Assembly: GCF_004322755.1 (NCBI RefSeq) | Contig: NZ_CP036401.1 | Span: 7,373,158-7,437,157, forward strand | DNA from: Pseudoduganella albidiflava | Lineage (GTDB): Bacteria > Pseudomonadota > Gammaproteobacteria > Burkholderiales > Burkholderiaceae_D | Reading direction: 5' to 3' | Length of the DNA: 64,000 bases | Shown here: one piece after another, positions 28,442 through 37,886 of the stretch | Layout of the letters: every line of letters starts with the position of its first letter | How positions within the stretch are numbered: the stretch's first letter is position 1 | Position numbers and translations under genes: made by a program | Notes under the pieces: model-generated | What the model was told of the DNA's origin: nothing | Seen by the model: only the letters and a program-made list of their open reading frames with translations | Database searches by the model: none

Positions 28442-29173
28442 ATGGACTATCACTGGAACTGGGCGATATTCGGCGAGCTGTCGCCGGATGGCGTGAACAC
28501 CTACTGGCAGATGCTGCTGTCCGGCCTGGGCTGGACGCTGGCCACCTCGCTGGCCGGCTGGGTGATGGCGCTGGCGCTGGGCGCGCTGGCCGGCATTGCC
28601 CGCACCCTGCCGCAGCGCCCGCTGCGCATGGCGGCCGGCGCCTATATCGAACTGTTCCGCAACGTGCCGCTGCTGGTGCAGATGTTCCTGTGGTTCTTCG
28701 TGGTGCCCGAGCTGCTGCCGCGCGCCGCGGGCGACTGGCTGAAGGCGCTGCCGCAGGCGCCATTCGTCACCGCCGTGATCTGCCTGGGTTTTTTCACGTC
28801 CGCGCGGGTGGCCGTGCAGGTCGCCGCCGGCATCGACGCGCTGGCGGGCGGCCAGGCCCAGGCCGCCCTGGCCCTGGGGCTCACGCGTCCGCAAGCGTAC
28901 CGGTACGTGCTGCTGCCGCTGGCAGTCCGGATCGTTCTTCCCCCGCTGGCGAGCGAATTCCTCAACATCATCAAGAACAGTTCGGTGGCGCTGACCATCG
29001 GCCTGGTGGAGCTGACGGCCAGCGCCCGCGCGATCCAGGAATTCTCGTTCCAGGTGTTCGAAGCCTATGCGGCGGCCACCGTGCTGTACGTGGCGGTGAA
29101 CCTGGCCGTCACCGCCGGCATGAACGTCCTCGAGCGCCGGCTGGCCTTGCCCGGTTCGCTGGGAGCGCGCTGA
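28442..29173 (+). CDS. Amino-acid ABC importer permease 1
   Basis: GltJ-like inner-membrane permease, 243 aa, with about five helices and the EAA loop (GQAQAALALGLTRPQAYRYVLLP) that contacts the ATPase. It forms a heterodimer with the next gene product. The stop overlaps the next start (TGATG), so the two permeases are made in equal amounts. Confidence 0.9.
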   Translation: MDYHWNWAIFGELSPDGVNTYWQMLLSGLGWTLATSLAGWVMALALGALAGIARTLPQRPLRMAAGAYIELFRNVPLLVQMFLWFFVVPELLPRAAGDWLKALPQAPFVTAVICLGFFTSARVAVQVAAGIDALAGGQAQAALALGLTRPQAYRYVLLPLAVRIVLPPLASEFLNIIKNSSVALTIGLVELTASARAIQEFSFQVFEAYAAATVLYVAVNLAVTAGMNVLERRLALPGSLGAR

Positions 29174-29850
29174 TGGAGTTCGACTTCGACGTGATCCGGC
29201 GGTCCTGGGCGGACGTGCTGCTGACCGGCATGACCTTCACCCTGCGGCTGACGGTATTGGCCATGGCCGGCGGCGTGGTGCTCGGCACGCTGCTGGCGCT
29301 GGCCCGGCTGTCCGGCTTTCGCCCCCTGGCGCTGCTGGCCGCCGGCTACGTCAACCTGATCCGCGCGGTGCCGCTGGTGCTGGTGATCTTCTGGTTTTAT
29401 TTTCTCGTGCCGTACCTGGCCGCCTGGGTGATCGGTGCCGACGAACCCGTGCGCGTGGGCGCGTTCTGGTCCGCGCTGATCACGTTCACCCTGTTCCAGG
29501 CAGCCTACTACTGCGAGATCATGCGCGGCGGCATCGGTGCCATCTCGCGCGGCCAGGTCCATGCCGCGCAGGCGCTGGGCATGCGCTACTGGCAGTGCAT
29601 GGGCTACGTGGTGCTGCCGCAGGCCCTGCGCAACATGCTGCCGGTGCTGCTGACGCAGACCATCGTGCTGTTCCAGGACGTGTCGCTGGTGTACGTGCTG
29701 TCGGTGCCCGATTTCGTCGGCGCCGCGGCCCGCGTCGCCCAGCGCGACGGGCGGCTGGTGGAAATGTACAGCTTCGTCGCGGTGGTCTACTTCGTGATGT
29801 GCTGTGCCTTGTCGGCCCTGGTGCGGCGCTTGCAGCGTGCAAGAAGGTAA
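29173..29850 (+). CDS. Amino-acid ABC importer permease 2
   Basis: GltK-like permease, 225 aa. It has the BPD_transp_1 domain with the EAA loop SRGQVHAAQALGMRYWQCMGYVVLP near residues 120-145. The start overlaps the stop of permease 1 by one base. It is the last gene of the importer operon. The segment to pyrC (29851-29925) holds a TAAAAT box that may be the pyrC promoter. Confidence 0.9.
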   Translation: MEFDFDVIRRSWADVLLTGMTFTLRLTVLAMAGGVVLGTLLALARLSGFRPLALLAAGYVNLIRAVPLVLVIFWFYFLVPYLAAWVIGADEPVRVGAFWSALITFTLFQAAYYCEIMRGGIGAISRGQVHAAQALGMRYWQCMGYVVLPQALRNMLPVLLTQTIVLFQDVSLVYVLSVPDFVGAAARVAQRDGRLVEMYSFVAVVYFVMCCALSALVRRLQRARR

Positions 29851-29925
29851 AATGGCGCATTCCTGTTCCATTTTTTGCGATCGCTTCCCCGGACCGCATT
29901 TCGAGACCGCACTTCCAGGCTAGTC

Positions 29926-30978
29926 ATGTCCACCACCTTCGCCCCCCCATCTTCCCTGACCATCATCCGCCCGGACGACTGGCACCTTCACCTGCGCGAC
30001 GGCGCCACCATGGCCAGCGTGCTGCCGCACAGCGCGCGCCAGTTCGGCCGCGCCATCGTGATGCCGAACCTGAAGCCGCCCGTCACCACCGTTGCCCAGG
30101 CAGCCGCCTACCGCGACCGCATCCTGGCGGCGCTGCCGGCCGAGCTGTCGTTCGAGCCGCTGATGACGCTGTACCTCACCAACAACACGTCGCCGGATGA
30201 GATCCGCCGCGCCGCGGAGTCCGATTTCGTGCATGCGGTGAAACTGTACCCGGCCGGTGCCACCACCAATTCCGATGCCGGCGTCACGGACCTGGCCAAC
30301 TGCTACAAGGTGCTGGAAGTGATGCAGGAAACCGGCCTGCCATTCCTCGTGCATGGCGAAGTGACGGATGGCGACATCGACCTGTTCGACCGCGAAGCCG
30401 TGTTCATCGAGCGCGTCATGCGCCCGCTGCGCAAGAGCTTCCCGGCGCTGAACGTGGTGTTCGAGCACATCACCACCAAGGATGCCGCGCAATACGTGGC
30501 CGAGGCCGAAGGTCCGATCGCCGCCACGATCACCGCGCACCACCTGCTGTACAACCGCAACGAGATCTTCAAGGGCGGCATCCGGCCCCATTACTATTGC
30601 CTGCCCGTGCTCAAGCGCGAAGAGCACCGCCTGGCGCTCGTCACGGCCGCCACCAGCGGCGACGAACGCTTCTTCCTCGGCACCGACTCGGCACCGCACG
30701 CGCAGGGCGCCAAGGAAGCGGCCTGCGGCTGCGCCGGCTGCTATACCGCGCTGCACGCGATGGAGCTGTACACCGAGGCCTTCGAACGCGCCGGCGCGCT
30801 GGACAAGCTGGAAGCCTTCGCCAGCCTGAACGGCCCGGCCTTCTATGGCCTGCCGCCGAACGAGGGCACGATCACGCTGAACCGCGAAGAATGGACGCTG
30901 CCGCAGTCGCTGCCGTTCGGCGAACAGGAAGTGGTGCCGCTGAACGCCGGCGAAACCATCAACTGGCGGATGGCGTAA
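29926..30978 (+). CDS. pyrC: Dihydroorotase
   Basis: Class II dihydroorotase of 350 aa, the third step of de novo pyrimidine synthesis (carbamoyl-aspartate to dihydroorotate). The binuclear zinc site is visible: HLHLRD (near 19-24), the carbamylated lysine in [13 protein letters not shown] (near residue 106), and later His residues in FLVHGEV and FEHITT; the last Asp is in [11 protein letters not shown] 29926 gives the expected length. The DUF3025 gene starts 6 bases later and may be co-transcribed. Confidence 0.95.
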   Translation: MSTTFAPPSSLTIIRPDDWHLHLRDGATMASVLPHSARQFGRAIVMPNLKPPVTTVAQAAAYRDRILAALPAELSFEPLMTLYLTNNTSPDEIRRAAESDFVHAVKLYPAGATTNSDAGVTDLANCYKVLEVMQETGLPFLVHGEVTDGDIDLFDREAVFIERVMRPLRKSFPALNVVFEHITTKDAAQYVAEAEGPIAATITAHHLLYNRNEIFKGGIRPHYYCLPVLKREEHRLALVTAATSGDERFFLGTDSAPHAQGAKEAACGCAGCYTALHAMELYTEAFERAGALDKLEAFASLNGPAFYGLPPNEGTITLNREEWTLPQSLPFGEQEVVPLNAGETINWRMA

Positions 30979-30983
30979 CAGCG

Positions 30984-31787
30984 GTGCTGCCCGCGGTCGA
31001 CTGGTCCCGGCCCTGGTATGACGCGGTGCGCGCGGCCGCCGGGGCGGTCGATCCGCGCGACGTCATCGGGACCTTCAGCGCGCGCGCCGCTGCGCTGGAG
31101 CTGGTCAACCACGCCGGCCTGCCGATCCGCTTCGTGCCGCAGGCCGCGCTGCCCGAAGGGACGGCGTATGAAGAACATATCGGCGCCACCGGCTGCGTGC
31201 CCACGCGCGACAATCTGCACGATTTCTTCAACGGCCTGGTGTGGCTGAGTTTCCCGCTCATCAAGCGCGAGCTCAATGCCTTGCAGGCGGCACAGATCGC
31301 GCGCGACGGCATCCGCGGCGAGCGCGGCCCGGCACGCGACGCGGCCACGCTGTTCGACGAGAATGCGGCCCTGCTCGTCGTGCCGGATACCGCACCAGGC
31401 CACGCGCTGGCCGACGCGCTGCGCAACCACCGCTGGCGCGAAGCCTTCGTCGCGCGCGCCGGCGCGTTCGGCAGCGAGGCGCAGGTCTGGCTGTTCGGCC
31501 ATGCGCTGATGGAAAAGCTGGTGGCACCCTACAAGGCGATCACCGCGCATACACTGGTGGTGGCCGCGCCAGCCAGCTGGTTCGCCTTGCCGCGCAATGC
31601 ACAGCAGGCATGGCTCGACGCGCACCTGGCGGAGCGCCTGCGCACGACCGGCTTGCGCAAGGCCGATTTCACGCCGCTGCCGGTACTGGGCATTCCGGGC
31701 TGGTGGGGCGGGCAGGACGATGCATTCTATGATGACACCACCGTGTTCCGCGCCAAGCGGAACGCACCCACCCTGGAGAAACCATGA
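30984..31787 (+). CDS. DUF3025 protein
   Basis: Soluble protein of 267 aa starting at GTG 30984. It matches the DUF3025 family by its conserved blocks DNLHDFFNGLVWLSFPLIKRELNALQ-type (near 75-100) and TLFDENAALLVV (near 120-131). No catalytic site is known for the family, so no function is proposed. It overlaps the next gene by ATGA, which implies translational coupling with the oxidoreductase. Confidence 0.85.
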   Translation: MLPAVDWSRPWYDAVRAAAGAVDPRDVIGTFSARAAALELVNHAGLPIRFVPQAALPEGTAYEEHIGATGCVPTRDNLHDFFNGLVWLSFPLIKRELNALQAAQIARDGIRGERGPARDAATLFDENAALLVVPDTAPGHALADALRNHRWREAFVARAGAFGSEAQVWLFGHALMEKLVAPYKAITAHTLVVAAPASWFALPRNAQQAWLDAHLAERLRTTGLRKADFTPLPVLGIPGWWGGQDDAFYDDTTVFRAKRNAPTLEKP

Positions 31788-32782
31788 CTGTACGAACCAT
31801 CCGCTGGGGCATCCTCGGCACCGGCAGGATTGCCAAGGACTTTGCCGCCGCGCTGAAGGATACGCCCGATGCCGTGCTCGCGGCCGTTGCGTCGAGAAGT
31901 GTTGATAGCGCTACCAGTTTCGCCACCGAACATGGCTCGCATGAATTGACGAAGAGCCACGGCAGTTACCAGGCGCTGGCGGACGATCCGGATGTCGATG
32001 CGATCTACATCGCCACGCCCCATCCGATGCACCGCGAGAACGCGCTGATGTGCCTGAACGGCGGCAAGCACGTCCTGGTCGAAAAGGCCTTCACCGTCAA
32101 CCGCCGCGAAGCGGAAGACATCGTGGCATTGGCGCGCGAGAAAAAGCTGTTCGCCATGGAAGCGATGTGGACCCGGTTCCAGCCCGCGGTGCTGGAAGCG
32201 AAGCGCATCGTGGACAGTGGCGAAATCGGCACCGTGGCCACCGCGCAGGGCGACCTGGGCTTCTACTCGGACGCCGGGCCCGAGCACCGGCTGTTCAATC
32301 CCGCGCTGGGCGGCGGCTCATTGCTGGACCTGGGTATCTACCCGCTGTCGATCGCGGCCTACTTCCTCGGCCCCGTGAAGGCGGTGCAGGCCGTGGGCCA
32401 GGTCGGCCCGACAGGCGTGGACCTGCAATGCACCTTCGCACTCCAGCACGAGAACGGCAGCCTGGCCGCCGGTACGGCCAGCCTGGCCGCGCGCACGCCG
32501 GCCGAGTTCACGGTATGCGGCAGCCAGGGCTTCGTGCGCCTGCACGGCCGTTTCCACAACACGGAAGAATTGACGGTGGAATTGCACGATGGCAGCCGCC
32601 GTACGCAGCGCCTGCCGCGCATCGGCAACGGCTATGCGCACGAGATCATCGAAGTGAACCGCTGCCTGCGCGCGGGACTGACTGAAAGCCCCGTGATGCC
32701 GCTCGATGAAACGCTGGCGCTGATGGGCGTGCTGGACGAGATGCGGCGGCAGATCGGCGTCGTGTACGACGCCGACCGCTGA
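31784..32782 (+). CDS. Gfo/Idh/MocA-family oxidoreductase
   Basis: NAD(P)-dependent dehydrogenase of 332 aa. Rossmann motif GILGTGRIA (9-17), the catalytic-lysine motif E-K-A-F near residue 103 (EKP in most relatives) and a C-terminal GFO_IDH_MocA alpha/beta domain are present. It resembles dihydrodiol dehydrogenase/glucose-fructose oxidoreductase-like members acting on sugars or inositols; the substrate is not predictable. The start overlaps the DUF3025 stop. Confidence 0.87.
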   Translation: MTVRTIRWGILGTGRIAKDFAAALKDTPDAVLAAVASRSVDSATSFATEHGSHELTKSHGSYQALADDPDVDAIYIATPHPMHRENALMCLNGGKHVLVEKAFTVNRREAEDIVALAREKKLFAMEAMWTRFQPAVLEAKRIVDSGEIGTVATAQGDLGFYSDAGPEHRLFNPALGGGSLLDLGIYPLSIAAYFLGPVKAVQAVGQVGPTGVDLQCTFALQHENGSLAAGTASLAARTPAEFTVCGSQGFVRLHGRFHNTEELTVELHDGSRRTQRLPRIGNGYAHEIIEVNRCLRAGLTESPVMPLDETLALMGVLDEMRRQIGVVYDADR

Positions 32783-33064
32783 TCAGCGAACGCTGTTGTC
32801 CACGCGGCGCTTGCGTGGCAGCAGCAGCACGCCGGCGCCGACCAGCAGCATGGACCAGCTGGATGGGCGATCGGCCAGCAATTGCCCGGCCGGGTCGGCG
32901 GCCTTGTCGGCCTGGCGCACGGTTGCCGGCGGCGCCTTGGTGCTGGCCATTGCCGGGGTGGTGCTGGCGGCCGTGGAAGCGGTGTTTTCCGCGGCAGGTG
33001 CCGCAAGCGCCTGGGCGGCAAACGCTAAAGATGCAAAGAAGAAATATTTTTTGATAGATAGCAT
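32783..33064 (-). CDS. Small secreted protein with PEP-CTERM-like tail
   Basis: Protein of 93 aa with a signal peptide (IKKYFFFASLAFAAQALA), a low-complexity Ala/Thr/Ser middle, and a C-terminal P-S-S-W-S-M-L-L-V-G-A-G helix followed by RKRR. The layout is that of a PEP-CTERM protein, but the PEP triplet itself is missing. It could be processed by an exosortase variant or simply be an anchored peptide. It is convergent with the oxidoreductase gene, with directly abutting stops. Confidence 0.6.
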   Translation of the reverse strand: MLSIKKYFFFASLAFAAQALAAPAAENTASTAASTTPAMASTKAPPATVRQADKAADPAGQLLADRPSSWSMLLVGAGVLLLPRKRRVDNSVR

Positions 33065-33214
33065 TTATTTAACGATTAGTCCAGATTGATTCGCATTCTA
33101 ATGTTGCATTCGATTCAATACAACGACTTTATTCATTGAAGCATACGCAGGGTGTTGCAATGCAGCACGAACATCCTGGGTTACACTGCTTTGGTGACCC
33201 AGAAAGGCTTATCC

Positions 33215-34432
33215 ATGTCCACCAGCCAGCGCTCCCTCGACCTTAGAACGATCCTGCTTGCCACCGGCGTCGTGCTGACGCTGGCCATGGGCGTGCGCCA
33301 TGGTTTCGGCTTCTGGATGCAACCCATCTCGCAAGACAATGGCTGGAGCCGTGAAACCTATTCGCTGGCGATGGCCCTGCAGAACCTGCTGTGGGGAGCG
33401 TTCGGACCGTTCGCCGGCATGGTGGCCGACCGCTGGGGCACCATGCGGGTCGTGCTGGCCGGCGCGTTCGCGTACATGGCCGGCCTGGTCTGGATGGCCA
33501 CGGTGTCCGATCCTTTCCTGTTCATCGCCGGCTCCGGCGTGCTGATCGGGCTGGGCCTGGCCTGCACCGCGTTCGGCGCCGTCAGCGGCATCATCGGCCG
33601 TGCTGCACCGCCAGAAAAACGCTCGTGGGCATTCGGCATTTCCGGGGCCGCCAGCTCGTTTGGCCAGTTCCTGCTGATGCCCATCGAGCAGACCCTGATA
33701 TCGCAGGCCGGCTGGCAAAACGCGCTGTACCTGCTGGCCGCCATCGTGGTGTTCCTGATGGTGCCCATGGCATTCCGGCTGCGTGAACCGGTGGCGCCGG
33801 CGGCTACCGGCCATCGGCAAGGGATTCGCGAAGCGCTGGGCGAAGCCCTGGGCAACCGCTCGTTCCTGCTGCTGGTGGCCGGTTATTTCGTGTGCGGCTT
33901 CCAGCTCGTGTTCATCGGCGTGCACATGCCGGCGTACCTGAGGGACAAGGGCGTGGCCGATCCCAAGGTAGCCGTGGTGGCGCTGGCGCTGATCGGCCTG
34001 TTCAACATCTTCGGTTCCTACTGGGCGGGCAAGCTGGGTGGCCGGCTGCCGAAGCGCTACCTGCTGTCGTTCATCTACTTCGCCCGTGCCGCGGTGATCA
34101 CGCTGTTCGTCGCGCTGCCGCTGTCACCGCTGTCCGTGTACCTGTTCGCGGCGGCAATGGGCGTGCTGTGGCTGTCCACGGTGCCGCTGACGAACGGCAT
34201 CATCGCCGGCGTGTTCGGCCTGTCCCACATGTCGATGCTGGCCGGCGTGGTCTTCTTCTCGCACCAGGTCGGCAGTTTCCTCGGCGTCTGGCTGGGCGGC
34301 TACCTGTTCGACCTGCAAGGCAGTTACGACGTGGTGTGGACCATTTCGATCGGCCTGGGCGTGCTGGCCGGCCTGGCCAACCTGCCGATCGACGAGCGGG
34401 CGCTGGTTCGACCGCAACTGAAGGTTGCCTGA
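33215..34432 (+). CDS. Major facilitator superfamily transporter
   Basis: MFS carrier of 405 aa with twelve predicted helices. The loop 2-3 motif is MVADRWGTMRVV, and HGFGFWMQPISQDNGWSRE after helix 1 is typical of a group annotated as oxalate/formate-like or monocarboxylate MFS. The substrate is unknown. ATG 33215 has AGAAAGG upstream. It is transcribed alone; a tiny ORF follows 49 bases after its stop. Confidence 0.87.
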   Translation: MSTSQRSLDLRTILLATGVVLTLAMGVRHGFGFWMQPISQDNGWSRETYSLAMALQNLLWGAFGPFAGMVADRWGTMRVVLAGAFAYMAGLVWMATVSDPFLFIAGSGVLIGLGLACTAFGAVSGIIGRAAPPEKRSWAFGISGAASSFGQFLLMPIEQTLISQAGWQNALYLLAAIVVFLMVPMAFRLREPVAPAATGHRQGIREALGEALGNRSFLLLVAGYFVCGFQLVFIGVHMPAYLRDKGVADPKVAVVALALIGLFNIFGSYWAGKLGGRLPKRYLLSFIYFARAAVITLFVALPLSPLSVYLFAAAMGVLWLSTVPLTNGIIAGVFGLSHMSMLAGVVFFSHQVGSFLGVWLGGYLFDLQGSYDVVWTISIGLGVLAGLANLPIDERALVRPQLKVA

Positions 34433-34481
34433 ATGTGGTTGTGTAAATGTGGTTGCGTGACCGATGGAACGAGGAGGTGGA

Positions 34482-34613
34482 ATGAGGAATCCGCGTAGGC
34501 GCCGGCTGCTCGCGTGGTGCCTGGTCGCCCTGGTGCTGGCGGCGTGCTTTGCCGCCTACCTGCAACCGGCGTTCATGTTCGACATGGCGACGCGCATCGT
34601 CATGTGTTTTTGA
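34482..34613 (+). CDS. Possible 43-aa membrane peptide
   Basis: Short ORF with a very good RBS (AGGAGGTGG, 2-3 bases before ATG). It encodes a basic N terminus (RNPRRRR), one hydrophobic helix, and a Met/Cys-containing tail. It follows the MFS gene on the same strand and its end overlaps the convergent PEP-CTERM gene by 14 bases. No family is recognised. It may be a small membrane protein translated with the transporter or a chance ORF. Confidence 0.4.
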   Translation: MRNPRRRRLLAWCLVALVLAACFAAYLQPAFMFDMATRIVMCF

Positions 34614-35451
34614 GCTCGTCGTTCCGGAAAATCTGCGAGCGCGAATGGCGCGACAGTGTCAGTACCCCGGCGCCGGCCAGCAGCAGCATCCAGATGGCCG
34701 GTTCGGGCACGGCGATCACCTCGACGCCCAGCAGTTCCGTATAACCCTGGTTGAGAACCTGGTGGTCATAGCCCGGGCCGAACAGGGCGAAGTCGATGCT
34801 GCCGGTCTGCAGCCCGGCATTCGCATACAGCAGGTACTCGTACTCGAAACGGAAGTGGCCGGGCAAGCCTGTGAAGGCATGCGTTGCGCCGCTGTCGAAC
34901 GATCCCGAGGGATCGTAGTTCGCCCAGACCGGCAGCGCGGCGGGCGTGCCGGACGACATGTCCGCAAAGACGGGCGGGGGCGGCGGCTGCAGCAGGCCGG
35001 GGTATTCCGGTACCTCGGTGGAGACATGGTCGCCGCTCAGGTACACGCTGGCCTCGAATCCGGGCGCGCCATCGATCAGGCGCGGCACCTGCGCGGGAAG
35101 CAGCGTGCCGATGATCCAGAATTGCGCGGTATGCTCGCCGATGGCCGTCACGTCGAGATCGACATGCGCCGCATCGCGCCAGTGACCCGCCACATCATAG
35201 GTCACGTCACGGTAGTGGGAAGTGGTCTGCAGGCCGTTTTCGACGACAACCTCGTCGCGCAGTGTATGGACGACATTGAAACGCTCGCCGGTTTCCCGGA
35301 AGCTGGCGTTGCTGTAGACCGAGGCGCTGGTGTCGTCGATGCCGGTGGTGGCGTAAACCGCGGTAAATGTCATCACCGGGGCTGCGGATGCGCCCGCGGC
35401 GGCGAACAGCAGGGATAGTGACACGAACAATGAGCGCATCGGTCCAAGCAT
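34600..35451 (-). CDS. PEP-CTERM sorting-domain protein
   Basis: Exported protein of 283 aa. Signal peptide (about 1-24), a beta-rich middle domain with no known family, and a classical C-terminal signal VPEPAIWMLLLAGAGVLTL followed by SRHSRSQ. The tail after the basic cluster is unusually long (FRNDELKNT). Proteins of this kind are released or anchored by exosortase in exopolysaccharide-producing bacteria. No exosortase gene lies in this window. GGAGGG stands just before ATG 35451. The 230-base gap to recG contains no gene; a weak promoter TTGCAG-16-TATGCT for this gene is possible (35524-35497). Confidence 0.85.
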   Translation of the reverse strand: MLGPMRSLFVSLSLLFAAAGASAAPVMTFTAVYATTGIDDTSASVYSNASFRETGERFNVVHTLRDEVVVENGLQTTSHYRDVTYDVAGHWRDAAHVDLDVTAIGEHTAQFWIIGTLLPAQVPRLIDGAPGFEASVYLSGDHVSTEVPEYPGLLQPPPPPVFADMSSGTPAALPVWANYDPSGSFDSGATHAFTGLPGHFRFEYEYLLYANAGLQTGSIDFALFGPGYDHQVLNQGYTELLGVEVIAVPEPAIWMLLLAGAGVLTLSRHSRSQIFRNDELKNT

Positions 35452-35683
35452 GTTTCCCTCCGGATTGGCGATTGTTTTTTTTATATTGCGTCAATCAGCA
35501 TAGGCCAAGAGTTGCAGGCTGCAAGGACAATCGATGCTTTTTTGTGTCCATCCACTTTTCCCGTTGACCCGCGCCCGGCGCTCGTGTCGGCATGCACCCG
35601 GCATGGCGGCGCCGATCGTCATGGGCTACTGATCGGCATTCCGTTACTGAAGAGCGCGCCACCTGCGCGGCAGGGAAGCGCCG

Positions 35684-37765
35684 CTACACCTTCAGGAACT
35701 CTTCCCGCCCGCCCAGCCACCGTTCCAGGTGCGCTTCCACCACCGGCTGCCCGGCCGGATCGTGCAGCAGCGCGTGCGCCACGTCGCGCGCCTGGTCGAC
35801 CAGCCAGCCATCCGTTTCCAGGTCGGCGAAGCGCAGCATCGCCTGGCCGGACTGGCGCGCGCCGAGGAATTCGCCGGGGCCGCGGATTTCCAGGTCGCGC
35901 CGGGCGATCTCGAAGCCGTCGGTGGTTTCCCGCATCGTCGCCAGCCGCTGCTTGGCCACGGGGCCCAGCGGACTTTGGTACAGCAGCAGGCACACGCTGG
36001 CCGCCGAGCCGCGGCCCACGCGCCCGCGCAGCTGGTGCAGCTGCGACAGGCCGAAGCGCTCCGCATGCTCGATCACCATCAGCGACGCATTCGGCACGTC
36101 CACGCCCACTTCGATCACCGTGGTGGCCACCAGCACGTGCACGCGGCCGGCGCTGAAGGCATCCATCACTTCCTGCTTCTCGGCCGGCTTCATGCGGCCA
36201 TGCACCAGGCCTACCTGCAGGTCCGGCAGCGCCGCGGCCAGCGTTTCATAGGTTTCCGTCGCGGTCTGCAATTGCAGCGCTTCCGATTCCTCGATGAGCG
36301 GGCACACCCAGTACACCTGGCGGCCATCGAGCGCGGCCGCGTGCACCCGCGCGATCACCTCGTCGCGCCGGTTCTGGTCGATCACGCGCGTGACGATCGG
36401 CGTGCGGCCCGGCGGCAGCTCGTCGATCACGGAAACCTCCAGGTCGGCGTAGTACGTCATCGCCAGCGTGCGCGGGATCGGCGTGGCGGACATCATCAGC
36501 TGGTGCGGCACCAGCCCGTCGGCGCCCTTGTTGCGCAGCGTGAGGCGCTGGCCCACGCCGAAGCGGTGCTGCTCGTCGACGATGACGAGGCCCAGCCGGG
36601 CGAATTGCACCGTTTCCTGGATCAGCGCGTGCGTGCCGATCACCAGCCGCGCCTCGCCCGACTCGGCCAGTGCCGAAGCCGCCGCCTTGTCTTTTTTCTT
36701 CAGGCTGCCGGTCAGCCACGCCACCTTCACGCCCAGCGGTTCCATCCACGCGGCGATCTTGCGGAAGTGCTGCTCGGCCAGGATCTCGGTGGGCGCCATC
36801 AGCGCGGCCTGGAAGCCGCTGTCGATGGCCTGCGTGGCGGCCAGCGCCGCGACGACGGTCTTGCCGCTGCCCACGTCGCCCTGCAGCAGGCGCTGCATCG
36901 GGTAGGGCTGGCGCAGGTCGGCGCGGATTTCCTCCAGCACGCGCGCCTGCGCGCCCGTCAGCCGGAACGGCAGCGCCTTCTGGAATGCCGCGGTCAGCGC
37001 GCCCACCGCCTCGAGCGGCGCCGCGCCCTTCTGGCGGCGCGCGTCCTGTGCGCGCTTCAGCGACAGCTGCTGGGCCAGCAGTTCGTCGAACTTCATGCGG
37101 ATCCAGGCCGGATGCGAGCGCTCCGCCAGCGCGTACTCGTCCACCTGCGAGGGCGGGTGGTGCAGCAGCTTCACCGCCGGCTCGAAGGCTTGCAGCTGCA
37201 GCCTGTCCAGCAGCCGCGGCGGCAGCGTGTCGGTCCAGTCCACGCGCCCCATCGCGTCGGCGATCGCGCGGCGCAGCACGTACTGCGACAGGCCTTCGCC
37301 GGATGGATAGACAGGGGTGAGGGAAGTCGGCAGCGGCGCTCCCGCGTTGACCACCTTGTACGTGGGGTGCACCATCTCGGCGCCGAAGAAGCCGTGTTTC
37401 AGCTCGCCGCGGGCACGCACCCGGGTGCCTTCCGCCAGCTGCCTGGACTGGCTGCCATAGAAATTCATGAAGCGCAGCATCAGTTCGCCCGTGTCGTCGG
37501 CGATGTGGACGATCATCTGCTTGCGCGGCTTGTACGTGATCTCGTTCTTCGTGACGATGCCCTCGACCTGCGACGTCTGGCCTCCGCGCAGGCAGGCCGT
37601 GCGGATGTCGATCACCTCGGTCTCGTCCTCGTAGCGCATGGGCAGGTGCAGCACCAGGTCCATGTCGGTACGCAGGCCGAGCTTGGCCAGCTTGCTTTCG
37701 GCGGTGGCAGCCCGGGATGCGGCGGCTTTCTTGACGGGGGGCTTGCTTTGCTTCGTTTCGGCCAT
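35684..37765 (-). CDS. recG: ATP-dependent DNA helicase RecG
   Basis: Branch-migration helicase of 693 aa that remodels stalled forks and Holliday junctions. The wedge (OB-fold) domain lies in the N-terminal 200 residues. Helicase motifs: GDVGSGKT (I), IVDEQHRFG (II, DEQH), SATPIPRTLAMT (III) and QLRGRVGRG (VI), the last followed by the TRG-type C-terminal region. Length and motifs are complete. It is divergent from queA, and the shared promoter region spans 37766-37886. Confidence 0.96.
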   Translation of the reverse strand: MAETKQSKPPVKKAAASRAATAESKLAKLGLRTDMDLVLHLPMRYEDETEVIDIRTACLRGGQTSQVEGIVTKNEITYKPRKQMIVHIADDTGELMLRFMNFYGSQSRQLAEGTRVRARGELKHGFFGAEMVHPTYKVVNAGAPLPTSLTPVYPSGEGLSQYVLRRAIADAMGRVDWTDTLPPRLLDRLQLQAFEPAVKLLHHPPSQVDEYALAERSHPAWIRMKFDELLAQQLSLKRAQDARRQKGAAPLEAVGALTAAFQKALPFRLTGAQARVLEEIRADLRQPYPMQRLLQGDVGSGKTVVAALAATQAIDSGFQAALMAPTEILAEQHFRKIAAWMEPLGVKVAWLTGSLKKKDKAAASALAESGEARLVIGTHALIQETVQFARLGLVIVDEQHRFGVGQRLTLRNKGADGLVPHQLMMSATPIPRTLAMTYYADLEVSVIDELPPGRTPIVTRVIDQNRRDEVIARVHAAALDGRQVYWVCPLIEESEALQLQTATETYETLAAALPDLQVGLVHGRMKPAEKQEVMDAFSAGRVHVLVATTVIEVGVDVPNASLMVIEHAERFGLSQLHQLRGRVGRGSAASVCLLLYQSPLGPVAKQRLATMRETTDGFEIARRDLEIRGPGEFLGARQSGQAMLRFADLETDGWLVDQARDVAHALLHDPAGQPVVEAHLERWLGGREEFLKV

Positions 37766-37886
37766 GGTTGGGTGATGCGTTTTTCTCGGCTACGGAGCAG
37801 TAGCGTACAATAGAAGGTTGCCCAATGCTTTTTCAGCGGAATTGCCCGCGCAGCGTCATCCGTGCGCGCTACCGCCAGAACACGAT

